Assembly: GCF_026262505.1 (NCBI RefSeq)
Contig: NC_067208.1
Location: 10,921,962-10,985,961, forward strand
Direction of reading: 5' to 3'
From: Trichomonas vaginalis G3
Taxonomy: Eukaryota > Parabasalia > Trichomonadida > Trichomonadidae
Length of the DNA: 64,000 bases
Numbering within the stretch: the stretch's first letter is position 1; every line of letters starts with the position of its first letter. Below the pieces are notes generated by a model, which saw nothing but the letters and a program-made list of their open reading frames with translations, had not been told where the DNA came from and did not search any database. The translations under genes were made by a program, and so were the position numbers. This document shows positions 1-10,133 of this stretch, one piece after another.

Positions 1-2
1 CT

Positions 3-692
3 AAAGACTGGTTTAGGAACCAAAGCACTATTGAACTATTAAATGAAGCACAGCGAGACATACTTTTTTCTGAAAACAGTGAAGAACAGCGAGTAGGTAA
101 AAAACCCCAGTCGCCAAAACTCTATGAAAATCGTGAAAAATTGCCAAACGGTTTGAGAGGATATTATGTTCATAGACTTCTCGTAAATGCTGTAGCAATG
201 TGGGCTTCACCTCGTTATGCTTGGTATGTTTGTAAACTTCTTGACGAAATTCACAGACAAGAACGTGGAGAGATGGAAAAGAAACTTCAAGCAAAAGATG
301 AAGTCATTGAATCCAAAGACAAAAGCATACAGAAAAGAATACCGCGTTCAGTACCAAAAGGAAAGGAAAAGAGTTATAAGTATATGATATATACTGAAGA
401 GATGGAAAATGAAGAAGATAAAGATATGGTTATGTTGCATTTAGTCAGAAGAAACAACAAAAGCTTTTACGACCTCGCTAAGATATATAAATCTGACAGA
501 AACTGGTTCTATCGTGAAAACTTACCGATTTCAATGACACCGAATGAGCAAATAAAGGAAATTGTCAAAAGTACTCTTCCTCAAACACACTATGACATCA
601 AAGGTTGCACAATACTTACATTCAAAGAAGACTTACCATTACTGAAGGGAAAAATAACAGAATATTTCGATAACTTCAAAGAGGAAGAATGA
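3..692 (+). CDS. KilA-N domain protein (5' end outside window)
   Basis: The reading frame is open from the window edge, so the true start lies upstream. The first ~80 visible residues (KDWFRNQST..., then LPNGLRGYYVHRLL..., ASPRYAWYVCKLLDE) have the look of the KilA-N DNA-binding domain of phages, large DNA viruses and Trichomonas Mavericks. A charged coiled-coil stretch follows (EKKLQAKDEVIESKDKS) and then a C-terminal domain of about 110 residues of the kind that often follows KilA-N in viral proteins. The role is probably DNA binding in element replication or regulation. Assignment to KilA-N is by pattern recognition only. It lies upstream of the small ORF at 746 and the polymerase module, on the same strand. 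Confidence 0.7.
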   Translation, partial: KDWFRNQSTIELLNEAQRDILFSENSEEQRVGKKPQSPKLYENREKLPNGLRGYYVHRLLVNAVAMWASPRYAWYVCKLLDEIHRQERGEMEKKLQAKDEVIESKDKSIQKRIPRSVPKGKEKSYKYMIYTEEMENEEDKDMVMLHLVRRNNKSFYDLAKIYKSDRNWFYRENLPISMTPNEQIKEIVKSTLPQTHYDIKGCTILTFKEDLPLLKGKITEYFDNFKEEE

Positions 693-745
693 AAATCTAA
701 GCTAATTTTATTTTTTTTATAAAATTTTATCTCATATGAAAGAAC

Positions 746-961
746 ATGAATTTAGAATATTCGGAACTCATGACAGAAGAGGAGAACGAACAGCATGTAA
801 AAGATTATGCAAAATTTCTGAAGACATACAAAGCATTTAAACAATATCTAAATGCTTCTAAAGATTATGCAAAATTTCTGAAGGTATATAAAGCTTATGA
901 AAAAGCGTATGAAAAGTTTATACATTGGGGAATTGTTGTAAAATATCCATATGAATACTAA
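746..961 (+). CDS. small Maverick protein with internal duplication
   Basis: A 71-residue product of unknown function. It has an internal repeat: KDYAKFLKTYKAFKQYL is followed by KDYAKFLKVYKAYEKAY, so about 17 residues are duplicated. It is rich in Tyr, Lys and Glu and probably helical. It lies between the KilA-N gene and the convergent 157-residue gene. No counterpart is seen in M2, whose comparable interval contains repeats instead. A real gene is plausible, given its ATG, its AT-rich leader and its position, but it is not proven. Confidence 0.5.
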   Translation: MNLEYSELMTEEENEQHVKDYAKFLKTYKAFKQYLNASKDYAKFLKVYKAYEKAYEKFIHWGIVVKYPYEY

Positions 962-979
962 CCAAAAATATATTTTTGC

Positions 980-1453
980 TTAAATAGCTTCAGGGTCTAT
1001 TTCTTCAACCATTTCACTTCCTTCGTCAATGTCAATAGAAGCTTCTTCAACCTTTGGTAGGAGCTTATGTATAACATTTTTGTTCGTTATTGTCTTCAGA
1101 GATGAAGGATAATATTTCACATTTGTTTCACCCTTCTTATATTCTTTCTGTTCGGAAAGATTCATAGCAATACTGAAGAAGTCAATGTTAGAGTTCTTTA
1201 TGACAGTATAATGAGTATCTTTGACATTCACGAAGAAACTCTTTTGTTTCAAAACTACTGCTAACTCTTGTGAAGTATAACGTTTGCGGTCAATGACGAT
1301 AGCTAATGGTCTGACATACTGACCGAACTTAGATTCTTTCACAAACTTCTTGTTAAAGATAACATTAACATTTGAAGCATTATTGAACTCATTCTTGATG
1401 GCAGTAGCGAGAGCATTGTATGAAAAGAACTTGCAATCTTGCATGTGTTTCAT
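980..1453 (-). CDS. conserved Maverick protein upstream of polB (157 aa)
   Basis: The function is not recognised. A clear homologue lies at the same place beside polB in M2 (51458-51961, minus strand), sharing FSYNALATA.KNEF, NKKFVKESK.GQ, IDRKRYT, YYPSSLKTITNK and a C-terminal EEIDPEA. The M1 product lacks a 12-residue segment that the M2 protein has and that is encoded by a double-hairpin element. Its retention next to PolB in two diverged lineages suggests a replication-associated role, perhaps linked to protein priming; this is inference. The gene is divergent from polB, with starts about 90 bp apart across an AT-rich gap. Confidence 0.75.
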   Translation of the reverse strand: MKHMQDCKFFSYNALATAIKNEFNNASNVNVIFNKKFVKESKFGQYVRPLAIVIDRKRYTSQELAVVLKQKSFFVNVKDTHYTVIKNSNIDFFSIAMNLSEQKEYKKGETNVKYYPSSLKTITNKNVIHKLLPKVEEASIDIDEGSEMVEEIDPEAI

Positions 1454-1543
1454 TAAAATAAAAATATTAAATTATTTTGAAAAATAACTTAAAAAAAATC
1501 TAATCTAATTTTTTCAAAAAAATTTTTTTATTTCCTACTAAAG

Positions 1544-4500
1544 ATGTATCGGAAGTTGTCTAAGTTAGAACACTCGGAAATAAAACAACTTCTTACAGAA
1601 GCTAACATAGATGTTGCAAAACATTACGCGACAAACAAAAAAGCACTCGCTGACATCCTCAATGACTATAATGGTGCAATAAGTTATGATAGAATTCATG
1701 ATTACATTAATAACAAAACATTTCCTTTAAATGACGTTGCTATTGACTTATATCATAGACGTTCAGTACCTCATGAAGTAAGAAGAGAAATGTTTGACAT
1801 AACAAATGCAAACGTTGGTGAAACAAGAAGAAGAGACGACACACTGAAACAACAGAGAAGAGAGATGTTTAAGAGCGCTATAGAACAAGTTCGCAAAGCT
1901 AACGATGTCATTCGTTCCATTGACGACAAACCAAAAGAAGGTGAGAGATGGTTAAAGAAAGATGAAGAGAATAGGAAGAGAAATGTGAAGTCAGGCAATA
2001 GACTCATTGACTTTAACATCGAAGCTTTAGATGAACCAAACAGAGACTACTTACACAAACATTTCGGTAAGGTTTTCATGAGACTCTTAGAGAAGATTAA
2101 AATAAACTCACAACAGAGATGGATGGTATGTTATAAACTTGGTGGAAAGTATGAATGTTCTACGTTAAACCTCAATAATATTGGAACACTACTACATCAG
2201 CTCTTGAAGGAGAACTTTATATCAGAGATAGAAGCAAATGCTGCAGGTATTGTTGAAATGCACTATGACTTCTTCTTGACAAACATAAAGAATCTTACCG
2301 AAATAAAGATGTATGATTTAACAGAATATGAAGGCTTAACGATGTCAGATGTAAAGAAAGGCAAACCAAAAAAGAGACCATATAGAGATGAAAGCACACT
2401 GACAAATGACCAGAAAGCCATTTTGGAAGCTCTTAAGCAAACAGGAAACCCAGCACTTATAGAAAGCTTTTGGAAAGATAATGGTGAAAAGAAGTTTTAT
2501 AAGAAGAGAAGCGGTCAGTTCTGGAAGTATCTTTGCACATTACCTATAAATCTTGAGCGCTACCAAATCTTCAATGAACTGAACAAAAGAACTGCAACAC
2601 TTATGACAGAAGACAATTGTTTCGTTTATGCTTGCATTCAGGCTGGAGTAGATGGAGAGACTATTGACCACATGAGAGAAGTCATTCGTGTTAGAGACTT
2701 TCCTCAAAGTAAAGTACAAGAAATTTCTGACGCAACAGGTATAGCATTTAATGTTACCATTGGTTATTTCAATGACTCAAGACATAATGAAATAAAGAGA
2801 TACATACCAAAAGAATGTAAAACTATTCGAACTATTGACTTACTTCTTGTTGAAGACCACTACATGCTAAATGAAAGATTACCAATGACAACATATTTCA
2901 TTCGCAACTATATAGAAATCTTGAAGGAGTGTGGTGGAATGAACATTGAGAAACAGATGAAGATTTATACAAAGAGAGAAGATAAATATGTAGTTCGCAT
3001 GGATAGAACTACACCGCTATGGGATGTTATGAAAACATTGTGGGAGTGCAAATATTTCGAACCTATTTCTTATGGAGAACTTTTCACATATACGACTGAC
3101 TTATATAAACAGAACCTTGCACCATTTAAAGATTTGACATATGCTCCAAAGTATTGTGTACAACTGAAGAAGAAAGCAGAGTCAAAAGAAGTAAATAAAG
3201 CTAAATGTAAGTTCATTCCTGAGCACGTTTTCTTTGCTGACTTTGAGTGTAGTACGGATGGCTTTCATAAAGCTTTTAACATCTGTTACGACAGTGAAGA
3301 TGGTTCAGTGAGTGAAAGCATTTGGGGTCAGAACTGTGCAACAGAATTTTTGGAACGACTTCCTGACAAGAGTTTAATATATTTCCATAACCTCAGTTAT
3401 GATATAAACTTCATCTTAAGACACATGACAGAAGTGAAAGGAACTCCCATCATTAAAGGTTCACGAACAATGCAAATAACTGGTTTATATAAAGGACGGG
3501 CAATTATTATAAAAGACTCTTACAGTATTATAAATAAGAAGCTTAAACTATTTCCTGCTATGTTTAACTTACAAACAGGACCGAAAGAAGTATTTCCATA
3601 CAACTACTACAGCAGTACTTTGTTAGCAAATGACAACAGAACTGGTGTCATTTCTGAAGCATGTAAGTTTATCCAGGATGCAGATACATTTATGAAAAAC
3701 ATAGATTCCATCAAAGGTTGCAGAATAGATGAAAACCATTTCGACTTAGAAAAATATAGCACGTTTTACTGCAAACAAGATGTAAGAATTTTAAGAGAAG
3801 GTTTTGTTAAGTTCCGCAATGACATATTGAAAGAATTTGATTTAAACGTTTATGACTACGTTAGTATTTGTTCAATTGCTAACAAATTATTTGAGAACAG
3901 AGTGTACTTCCCGAATGGAAATCTTTATGACCTCTCAAATAAACCAAGAGAATTTATTTCGAGATGCATTCAAGGTGGAAGATGTATGCTGTCAGATAAC
4001 ATGAAACAAAGAGCGAAAAGAAACTCATTGCTGACTTCGACGCTGTTTCATTATATCCATCCGCTATAGCAAGATTGTATACTTTAGAAGGAATTCCAAA
4101 AGTATTGAAGGATGAGATGTTAAGCACAGAGTATCTCATGAGACATTTATTCGATGACGACCAAAAGGAACCCATTGGTGAAAAGTTTATGTCTGGCTTC
4201 TTTGTTCTCATTAAGATAACAGAGATTGGAATACATAGACACTTTCCTTTAATAGTTTGTGACCCTGAACTAAATCCAGAACTTAACGTTCCCAGAAGTT
4301 CAAACACTTGCTGTCTCATGTATGTTGACCATATAACATTACAAGACCTCATAAAATATCAAGGTGTCAAATGTGAAGTGTTGCAAGGATACTATTACGA
4401 TGGAAACAGAGATATAGAATAAGAGATGAAGTAAAGAAGTTGTTTGAGTTAAGGTTAAAGTATAAGAAAGAAGGAAATCCTTTGCAAGAAAATATAAAGC

Positions 4501-5291
4501 TCATTCTGAACAGTATTTATGGCAAAACTATTCTATCTCCTATTGAGTCAAAAATAACCATAGTAAATGACAAAGATGCTATAAGATATGCCATCAGAAA
4601 CTACAACCATATAGTGAAGTTCGAAGGTTTGGATGGTTCAGATAAAACTATTTTCAAGCTAACGAAAAGCATTTGCAGACACTTTAACTTCTGTCCACTT
4701 GGTGTTAACATTCTGTCAATGTCGAAGAGAATAATGTGTGAAGTATTCTGTACTGCTGAAGATATGGGACTTCAAATTTCTCAGGACTGTGATAGCATGC
4801 ATATTTTCAATGAAGACATACCAAAGCTTGCAGCAGAGTTTAAGAAGAGATACGGTCGCGAACTTATAGGAAAGAACCTTGGTCAATTTCATTCTGACTT
4901 CGCAGAAATAACACCTGGAAAACAAAGTTTAGCATACAAGTCAATATTTTGTGGAAAGAAGACCTACATAGACTTACTCACTAACGATTTAAATGAAGTT
5001 GCATTCCATGCACGTTGTAAAGGTGTAAAACAAGACGTTCTTGCTTTAACAGCTAATGAAATGTTTCCTGAAGCTATACAATGCTATTACAATGAAGATA
5101 AGAACATTCACATACCTGTTGGAAAATTTGACAAAGACTCTGAGTTCAGTGTCATGAAACTTTATAAAGCACTTTATGATGGTCAAGAGATTGGATTTGA
5201 CTTATGTAAGTCTTCTAGTCCTTGCTTTGCTGAAAAGTTTAACTTCTCAATAACGACTAAAACAAGCTTTATTCGTAAGTTGAAGTTCTGA
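1544..5291 (+). pseudogene. polB: protein-primed DNA polymerase B (Maverick M1), broken copy
   Basis: This is a family B DNA polymerase of the protein-primed Polinton/adenovirus/phi29 type. The 3'-5' exonuclease motifs are visible: FADFE (about 3235), HNLSYDINF (about 3390) and YCKQDVRIL (about 3763). The polymerase motifs are also visible: the SLYPSA motif A region (about 4045), NSIYGKT motif B (about 4510) and QDCDSMH motif C (about 4783). The N-terminal ~550 codons, before the exonuclease, are Lys/Arg-rich and probably serve priming or terminal-protein functions. M2 carries a homologue at 52061-55235. This copy is broken, with about two breaks. It ends shortly before a convergent capsid gene. 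Confidence 0.9.
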
Positions 5292-5398
5292 GGTCATTTA
5301 TTTTTGTCAGCAATGAGGTCATGAATGAGGTCAGCAATGAGGTCATGAATGAGGTCATTTATTTTTGTCAGCAATGAGGTCATTCGTGATAAAAATAA
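5292..5398. repeat. tandem GAGGTCAT-type repeats between convergent genes
   Basis: Between polB and the convergent capsid gene, units of the kind GAGGTCATGAAT and GAGGTCAGCAAT alternate about eight times, together with two copies of TTTATTTTTGTCAGCAAT. M3 keeps only a short part of this (about 59990-60027). The repeat may act as a shared 3' region or terminator for the converging genes; this is a guess. Confidence 0.75.
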
Positions 5399-5423
5399 GC
5401 CGCTAGCGGCAAGGGCGAAGCCC
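5399..5423. repeat. double-hairpin element DHE-1
   Basis: Hairpin 1 has arms GCCGC/GCGGC with a TA loop. The linker is AA. Hairpin 2 has arms GGGC/GCCC with a GAA loop, followed by ATGA. The element is intergenic, and the orthologous position in M3 carries it too (59954-59978) with a changed second loop. Confidence 0.85.
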
Positions 5424-5433
5424 ATGAGGTCAT

Positions 5434-6291
5434 TTACAATACTGCGATGGTAGAATTTAAGAGTTGTGCTTCAATGTAGAGACAGTCCTTATGGTCTGGA
5501 GGTAAGAACACTGGGCAGTTATGGTCATGAGTGGAGAACATGTCTATCCAAAACTCACGATTGAAGCCAGTTAATTTATAGTATTTAGGGTTAGGAAGTG
5601 GTGAAGTTCTTGTATGACCAATGAACTCATTTTCAACTCCCTTACTTAAGTTTGAATATAATATAGCTTGCTTTCTATCCCAAATGCCAGGTGTTACAAT
5701 CTTTGAAAATTCATTTTTCCTCGGAAGCATTGCATCATAATTGAAAACATTCTTGAAATCTTCATTGGGTTCAGAGATTTGAAACCTTATACGTAATGGA
5801 TTTTCTTTCTCTTTAGCTACTTCATTGAATGGTGAGAATACAACAAACTGACAGTCATGAGTTCCATCTTCATTTTCATTAAATTCATAATGAAAGTCTA
5901 TAAGTTGTGGCTGACTACCTTCTTCTTTCAGTTGTGCAAGAAACTCACGTAAAGGCTGTAAGGTTTGTACTTCAATGTTAAACTTTTTCTCGAACATTTC
6001 ATTAAATGAAATCATACATTGCAACAATGTTGTATCGTCTTTAAAGTATTTGTATATGTGAATGTTTTGGGCGCTTAAAGACTGTTCGTCATTTTCTATC
6101 TCGACTTGAAGTATAAAGTCAACTTTCCTAAATGCACGTGTTATATACATAGATGTTATGCCAATGTACTTCTCTTCATTTATGTTTACAATCCAGTCTG
6201 TTGGAAACTTAAACGTTACTCTGTTCCCCTTTATTTTGACGTCAGGGTTTTCACTACTGAACGCAACAGATAAAGGTATTTGTCTATACAT
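5434..6291 (-). CDS. candidate minor capsid (penton-like) protein, 285 aa
   Basis: A 285-residue Maverick structural protein, looking whole. It is conserved in M3 (59086-59943, nearly identical) and M4 (61109-61948, diverged). The 296-residue protein of M2 at 40491-41381 shares a distant pattern: G(I/V)W.R..AI..S, then PK(Y/H)Y and a C-terminal LP.D.KD...IE. The length, its beta-rich look and its position next to the major capsid gene fit the single jelly-roll minor capsid protein of Polintons, but I infer this from context rather than from a diagnostic motif. It starts with MYRQIPL a short distance behind a TTTATTTTTA box. Confidence 0.6.
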   Translation of the reverse strand: MYRQIPLSVAFSSENPDVKIKGNRVTFKFPTDWIVNINEEKYIGITSMYITRAFRKVDFILQVEIENDEQSLSAQNIHIYKYFKDDTTLLQCMISFNEMFEKKFNIEVQTLQPLREFLAQLKEEGSQPQLIDFHYEFNENEDGTHDCQFVVFSPFNEVAKEKENPLRIRFQISEPNEDFKNVFNYDAMLPRKNEFSKIVTPGIWDRKQAILYSNLSKGVENEFIGHTRTSPLPNPKYYKLTGFNREFWIDMFSTHDHNCPVFLPPDHKDCLYIEAQLLNSTIAVL

Positions 6292-6301
6292 TTAATTCGG
6301 A

Positions 6302-6311
6302 TAAAAATAAA
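6302..6311 (-). promoter_or_regulatory. Maverick TTTATTTTTA box before the capsid gene
   Basis: Read on the minus strand this is TTTATTTTTAT, ending about 10 nt before the ATG at 6291. The same box recurs before most Maverick genes in the window. Confidence 0.45.
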
Positions 6312-6315
6312 CCAT

Positions 6316-6576
6316 TTACTCTTTCTTTGCTTCAGCTTCTTTAGCTTTTGCTTCAGCTTCTTCTCTAGCTTTTTTCGCCAGTAGTCTTGGGTTCTTTTGT
6401 CTTCCAGCAGCTAATGCAGCAAGTTGTTTTTCACTAAGTTTTCTCTTTGGTCTCTCTGGCTTTTGTTCTTGTTTTTGTTCCTTCAGTTCGGATAAAATTT
6501 GCTCACGAATTTCTTTCTTCAATGCTTCAACATCTATGACCCCTTGGGTCTTGTCCGTAGGGCTTGTCTGAGTCAT
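6316..6576 (-). CDS. small basic Maverick protein (KRKLSEKQLAALAAG)
   Basis: About 86 residues starting at MTQTSPTDK, the start shared with M3 (58789-59061); a further ATG upstream is not conserved. The layout is a short N-terminus, a helix LKKEIREQILSELKE, then a basic core RPKRKLSEKQLAALAAGR and a Lys/Ala/Glu-rich helical tail. This core motif recurs in small proteins of large DNA viruses and virus-like elements, and a DNA-condensing or core role is plausible but unproven. It is divergent from the 144-residue gene at 6622 and followed by the capsid gene on the same strand. Confidence 0.65.
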   Translation of the reverse strand: MTQTSPTDKTQGVIDVEALKKEIREQILSELKEQKQEQKPERPKRKLSEKQLAALAAGRQKNPRLLAKKAREEAEAKAKEAEAKKE

Positions 6577-6621
6577 TTGACTGCAGATAAAAAACAAAAT
6601 TAAAACTTTAACCGATGTAAA

Positions 6622-7056
6622 ATGAGCTTGTCAAAATCAGAGCGAGAGTCTATTATATTAAATGACGCAAGAGGAATACAACATCCTTTCTATTACGTAA
6701 GTCAGAGTAAAGATGGTAAAATATATGTAAGAAAAAGAAAGGTTCCATTAGCGAATGCAGAAAGCGACAACATTAAGGTGCATGGCAAGGGTGAAGTCCA
6801 CGAAGCCCATATAAAACCTTCTATTCAAACTGAAAAGTCAATAGAACCAGAAGAAAAGAAGCCAGATGTTCTTTCAATAACGAACCAAGAGCTTATTGCA
6901 AAGTTCGTGAATTTCATTGAAAAACAAACCAAGTCAAAGAACCCTGACCCGCCAGTGAAAGAAGTTGAGACAAAAGAGAATGTACAGTTCATTGAAAATG
7001 TCAAGAAACAACTTCCACCACGAATGCCAAGAAGAAGAGTGAGAATAATGAAGTAA
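6622..7056 (+). CDS. conserved Maverick protein (144 aa) of unknown role
   Basis: The function is not recognised. The N-terminus SKSERESIILNDARGIQ and the motif KPDVLSITNQELIAKFVNF are conserved in M3 and in M4 (62330-62836). Between them lies a variable linker, where M1 and M3 carry a double-hairpin element (decayed in M1) and M4 carries a different one a few codons on. The C-terminus is basic (RMPRRRVRIM). It lies directly upstream of the major capsid gene, so a structural or scaffold role is possible. It starts 45 bp from the divergent basic-protein ATG. Confidence 0.7.
   Translation: MSLSKSERESIILNDARGIQHPFYYVSQSKDGKIYVRKRKVPLANAESDNIKVHGKGEVHEAHIKPSIQTEKSIEPEEKKPDVLSITNQELIAKFVNFIEKQTKSKNPDPPVKEVETKENVQFIENVKKQLPPRMPRRRVRIMK
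6777..6808. repeat. double-hairpin element DHE-2a (decayed), inside the 144-aa gene
   Basis: In M3 the same place reads GGTGC/GCACC (loop ATG), linker GA, then GGGC/GCCC (loop GAA). M1 keeps the left part GGTGCATGGC and the right end GAAGCCC, but the middle is changed and 6 bp longer; the difference keeps the frame. Confidence 0.65.
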
Positions 7057-7062
7057 ATAGAT

Positions 7063-7070
7063 ATTTTTAT
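7063..7070 (+). promoter_or_regulatory. Maverick ATTTTTAT box before the major capsid gene
   Basis: ATTTTTAT lies 13 nt before the ATG at 7084. M4 has the same box 12 nt before its capsid ATG (62843-62850). Confidence 0.45.
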
Positions 7071-7083
7071 CCGAAGTAAATAC

Positions 7084-8643
7084 ATGCAGAACGAACAGTT
7101 AAACGAATTTACTCCAGCAGAGCATATTCATCAGATTCGCTCATATTTCGATATCATAGACAATGCAGTTCAAATTGGTGACACTAATAGAAAATATTCT
7201 GACGCAAAGATTCCATCACAACCTGGAACTGCTAAAGATAACACATGGGTAACATTCAATCTCTCACCTCCTGGTGAAAATATGTTGGACCTTTACAATA
7301 CATTCATTACGTATAAAATGGAAGGTCAATTTATTGTAGATAAAGAAATTGGTTCAGGTTCCAATAAAACAAACCCACCAGGATTTTGGATTGGTTTCGA
7401 TGACGCTTTCTATGCAGTTGCTGGATATCAAATCCTTGCAAATGGTCGTATCGTATATTCTCAAGACAACGCAAGAGAAGAAGCATATATAACTTCAAAC
7501 TCACAAACTACCGAACAAATAAAGAAAGTAGATGTTTTCTCAAAGACTCGACATGAAGATGTATGGAGTCATTCGGGAACATGCAGAACAGGACAAATTG
7601 TTAGTGGTCCAATTACAGCAGGAAAATCATTTGATTTTAAGCTTCGTTTAAGAATTCCTGTTAGAAATTTTACCATTAGAAGCTATAAGATTTATTCCAG
7701 CATTTGCAGGAAACATTCAGCTTAAAGTAAAGTTCAGTAGCGACGCCTTACAATGCACATCTATATCTGTAAATGATATCATTGCTTTCAATCCAACTCT
7801 TAAAGTTGCATTTGCTTCAGATTCAAATCCACCGACAAATAAATTTGTTCCATGGAATGAACCATTCACTATGATAACGAAGGCATAGAAGCTAGTGGAA
7901 CAGTTACTATTACAACTGTAACCCAGCAACTATTTCGAACAAAGATGGATTTTAATGAATGTTTCATTCATCCAAAGTCATTCTCTTTAGACCCTAACAT
8001 TTATACAGAACTTGTAGAACATTATACAAACGAGGCTTTATGTTTTCCTGTTAAAGTTATGGATTGGATTCCTATGGACGGTTCATTCTCAAAGAATACA
8101 GATAGTTCAAGTGCAACATTTACAGCAGCTTATACGCCTATTAATGTTAAAAGTATTTGGGCACTATTTAGAAAGAAAGACAACTATTATGTTAATTTTG
8201 AGAACCCTAAGTTTAAATATCTTCAGCTTTCCATGGGAGCTTATGGAAATATGCCTGCAGAACCTGAAAAATCATATGGACCTGATTTTATGAAATGGTT
8301 GCGAACGCTTGCAATACAAACAATGATATAGGATTTAATGAAGATGTTATGAGGTCATTGGTGGATGATGGTAGTGTGGAACATAAATGGGATACAACAA
8401 CACCATTTCTTATGTGGTTTTCCAACAGAAGTGGACTTTTGCTTCCAGCAAGGTCAAACATCTACTGCTCCAATAACATACAAATTGTCTGTTAAAGGAC
8501 CTATTGAACTAGCAACTGAAAACGTACCAAAGCCACTTATTGGATTTATGAGGGATTGTTGCTTTGCATTCAGTAAGACAGTCAGGCATCCCAATAATAA
8601 GATTGACGACTATAACTTAGCAACTGACGACAGTGAGGAATAA
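7084..8643 (+). pseudogene. major capsid protein (Maverick M1), broken copy
   Basis: About 520 codons. The first part (MQNEQLNEFTPAEHIHQIRS, then DNTWVTFNLSPPGENMLDLY) is shared almost letter for letter with M3 and, more loosely, with M4. Length, gene order and repeated beta-strand-rich blocks fit the double jelly-roll major capsid protein described for Polintons. The identification rests on family architecture and context. The C-terminal part (FNECFIHPKSFSLDPNIYTE..., NVKSIWALFRKKDNYYV) is well conserved in all copies. The gene is broken, with a few breaks. Downstream on the same strand follow the membrane-anchored and coiled-coil small proteins. Confidence 0.7.
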
Positions 8644-8653
8644 AGGATGAACG

Positions 8654-8663
8654 TTTATTTTTA
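8654..8663 (+). promoter_or_regulatory. Maverick TTTATTTTTA box
   Basis: TTTATTTTTA lies 10 nt before the ATG at 8674. Confidence 0.45.
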
Positions 8664-8673
8664 AAGCTTATAA

Positions 8674-9131
8674 ATGAGTTCTTCATCAAGCTCTCGTGAA
8701 CCTTCACCATCTATGAAACAAACTTTACCAAACGATTATGGAGCACCTATTGAATATTTCTTACGAGCTGCACAATGGCAAAGAGCAGTCTCACCAAGGT
8801 TAGGTGTTCCACCAGCTCCTGTCAAAAATAGCATTTGGTCAAGTCCTTATATAAGATATGGTCTCCCACTAGGTTTGCTAGCTACAGCAGGAGCAGTTAT
8901 GATGTTGAAAAGAAATAAAGCAAATGTTGTAAATAATACTGAAGTAGCTGAAGTTAAACAAACTCCAACACCTCGCCAAAACCAACGCCTTCACAAGCAA
9001 AACCTTCAATGACTCCTGAACCTATGGAAGTACAAACTCCTGTTCAAAAGTCAACTCCTAAACCGACTCCAACATTTAAACCAGAACCTACTCCTCAAAT
9101 AAATCGTAAAACTCCTGCGTTTCCTTACTGA
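8674..9131 (+). pseudogene. membrane-anchored proline-rich Maverick protein, broken copy
   Basis: The whole version is in M3 (56214-56684). A Ser-rich N-terminus is followed by one transmembrane segment (YGLPLGLLATAGAVMML, residues about 67-83), then a basic stop-transfer sequence (KRNK) and a Thr/Pro/Lys-rich tail with many PTP and KPTP units, ending in FPY. The M2 protein at 40177-40473 has a similar layout (IVIPVGLLLAAGAVAGPYLY). One-pass virion or host-membrane proteins of this sort are common in Polintons and virophages. The exact role is unknown. Confidence 0.6.
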
Positions 9132-9179
9132 AAAAATAACGTTATTTTTATTTAATATTAAAATTTTTATTTGATTGAA

Positions 9180-9422
9180 ATGACGACTAAAGTCACTGAA
9201 GCAATGAAACAAAAGTTTTTGGTAGAATACATTAAATCAGGAACTATTCCAGAAGGTTTTTACATTCATACTATGAAGGATGGTAGAGTTCAGTTTAGAA
9301 AGATAAAGCAACCATTAGATAAAGAAGGAATTTTGAGAAAGATTAAACTTCATGAGGACAACATTGGTGAACTTAGGAAGAAGTTAGAAGAGTTGGAGAA
9401 AGCAGACGACAGTGAGGAATAA
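9180..9422 (+). CDS. small coiled-coil Maverick protein (80 aa)
   Basis: It starts at MTTKVTEAMKQKF, the start shared with M3 (55923-56165) and close to that of M2 (38915-39145). The N-terminal half has KFLVEYIKSGTIPEGFY and KDGRVQFRKIKQPL, conserved in all three. The C-terminus is a short coiled coil (LHEDNIGELRKKLEELEK). It is one of the few small genes kept in both Maverick lineages here, always close to a terminus. The function is unknown. Confidence 0.7.
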   Translation: MTTKVTEAMKQKFLVEYIKSGTIPEGFYIHTMKDGRVQFRKIKQPLDKEGILRKIKLHEDNIGELRKKLEELEKADDSEE

Positions 9423-9463
9423 AGCAATGAATTCAAGTGGGTGAAAAAAGAGGTGAAAAAAGA

Positions 9464-9477
9464 GGTGAGATCTCACC
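9464..9477. repeat. perfect 14-bp palindrome GGTGAGATCTCACC
   Basis: The palindrome follows two copies of GAGGTGAAAAAA downstream of the coiled-coil gene. It could be an operator-like or terminator site; no partner is known. Confidence 0.5.
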
Positions 9478-9574
9478 ACTTCACCTAAATTTATTTTTGT
9501 GCTATGTTTTCATACGTGTGAGGGTGGTGATATCATTATTTTTTAAGTTTATTTTTTATTTTATTTGGATGTAA

Positions 9575-9901
9575 ATGACGAAAACTATTGAGATAACAAA
9601 CTACAACGGTCATGAGTTCAAGAATTTGTTCTTCGTTCCTCGTGAAAATACATTCTATCAGATACGAGGGAGAAAGGGTAAAGTTAGTTTGAGCGTTTAT
9701 GAAGGAATGAAGAATGGAAAGTTTATACAAGCATACGATACAAACGGTAAACGTGTTTCATTAGCTTTGTCAAAACTTACTAACATTTATTTTGACAGTG
9801 ACTTTGACTCTGACGATTGGAGTGACAGCAGCGATACTGAAGAATATGAACTATTGTGTGAAGCACAGCAATGGGAAGCGCTGCAATACTTTTGTAAATG
9901 A
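9575..9901 (+). CDS. acidic-tailed Maverick protein, tandem copy 1 (108 aa)
   Basis: The N-terminal ~70 residues form a compact beta-rich domain (TIEITNYNGHEFKNLFFVP, then YQIRGRKGKVSLSVY and NGKRVSLALSKL). The last 35 residues are very acidic and end in LLCEAQQWEALQYFCK. A second copy follows at 10134-10454 and M3 has one at 55549-55875. The acidic tail differs most between copies. The function is unknown; an acidic tail on a small folded domain is typical of DNA mimics or histone/DNA-binding antagonists, which is speculation. It is part of a duplicated right terminus. Confidence 0.7.
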   Translation: MTKTIEITNYNGHEFKNLFFVPRENTFYQIRGRKGKVSLSVYEGMKNGKFIQAYDTNGKRVSLALSKLTNIYFDSDFDSDDWSDSSDTEEYELLCEAQQWEALQYFCK

Positions 9902-10012
9902 GAACATTAGTGGGAACGTTAGTGAGAACGTTTATTTTTTCATTAGTGAAGTCGTTAGTGAAGTCATTAGTGAAGTCGTTAGTGAAGTCGTTAGTGAAGT
10001 CGTTTATGTGTC
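9902..10012. repeat. GTTAGTGAAGTC-type minisatellite
   Basis: About nine degenerate 12-mers of the form (C/A)(G/A)TTAGTGA(A/G)(A/G)(A/T)(C/T) follow the stop codon of the acidic gene. Related arrays follow the second copy (10455-10530) and the M3 copy (55496-55550, inverted). Confidence 0.8.
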
Positions 10013-10043
10013 AGACGGTTTTGTAAATATTTAAGGTTAAGTT

Positions 10044-10074
10044 GGGTAAGGTGGAACGCAGTGCCGCCGTACCC
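10044..10074. repeat. internal copy of the terminal hairpin
   Basis: The outer arms are GGGTA/TACCC, the inner stem is GG.GG/CC.CC, and the loop region is AACGCAGTG. Just downstream is ATACTAACT (about 10083), a copy of the element terminus. It is an interior duplicate of the right end of M1. Two homologues with different arm sequences lie at 10619-10649 and 55251-55287. Confidence 0.75.
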
Positions 10075-10133
10075 AAGATAACCATACTAACTTCATTAGT
10101 TTTATTTTTACTGAAAATTTTTATTTGGATGTA

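Noticed and set aside
28-294. 88-codon frame on the minus strand
   Set aside because: It lies antisense to the KilA-N gene, has no family look and is best explained as a shadow.
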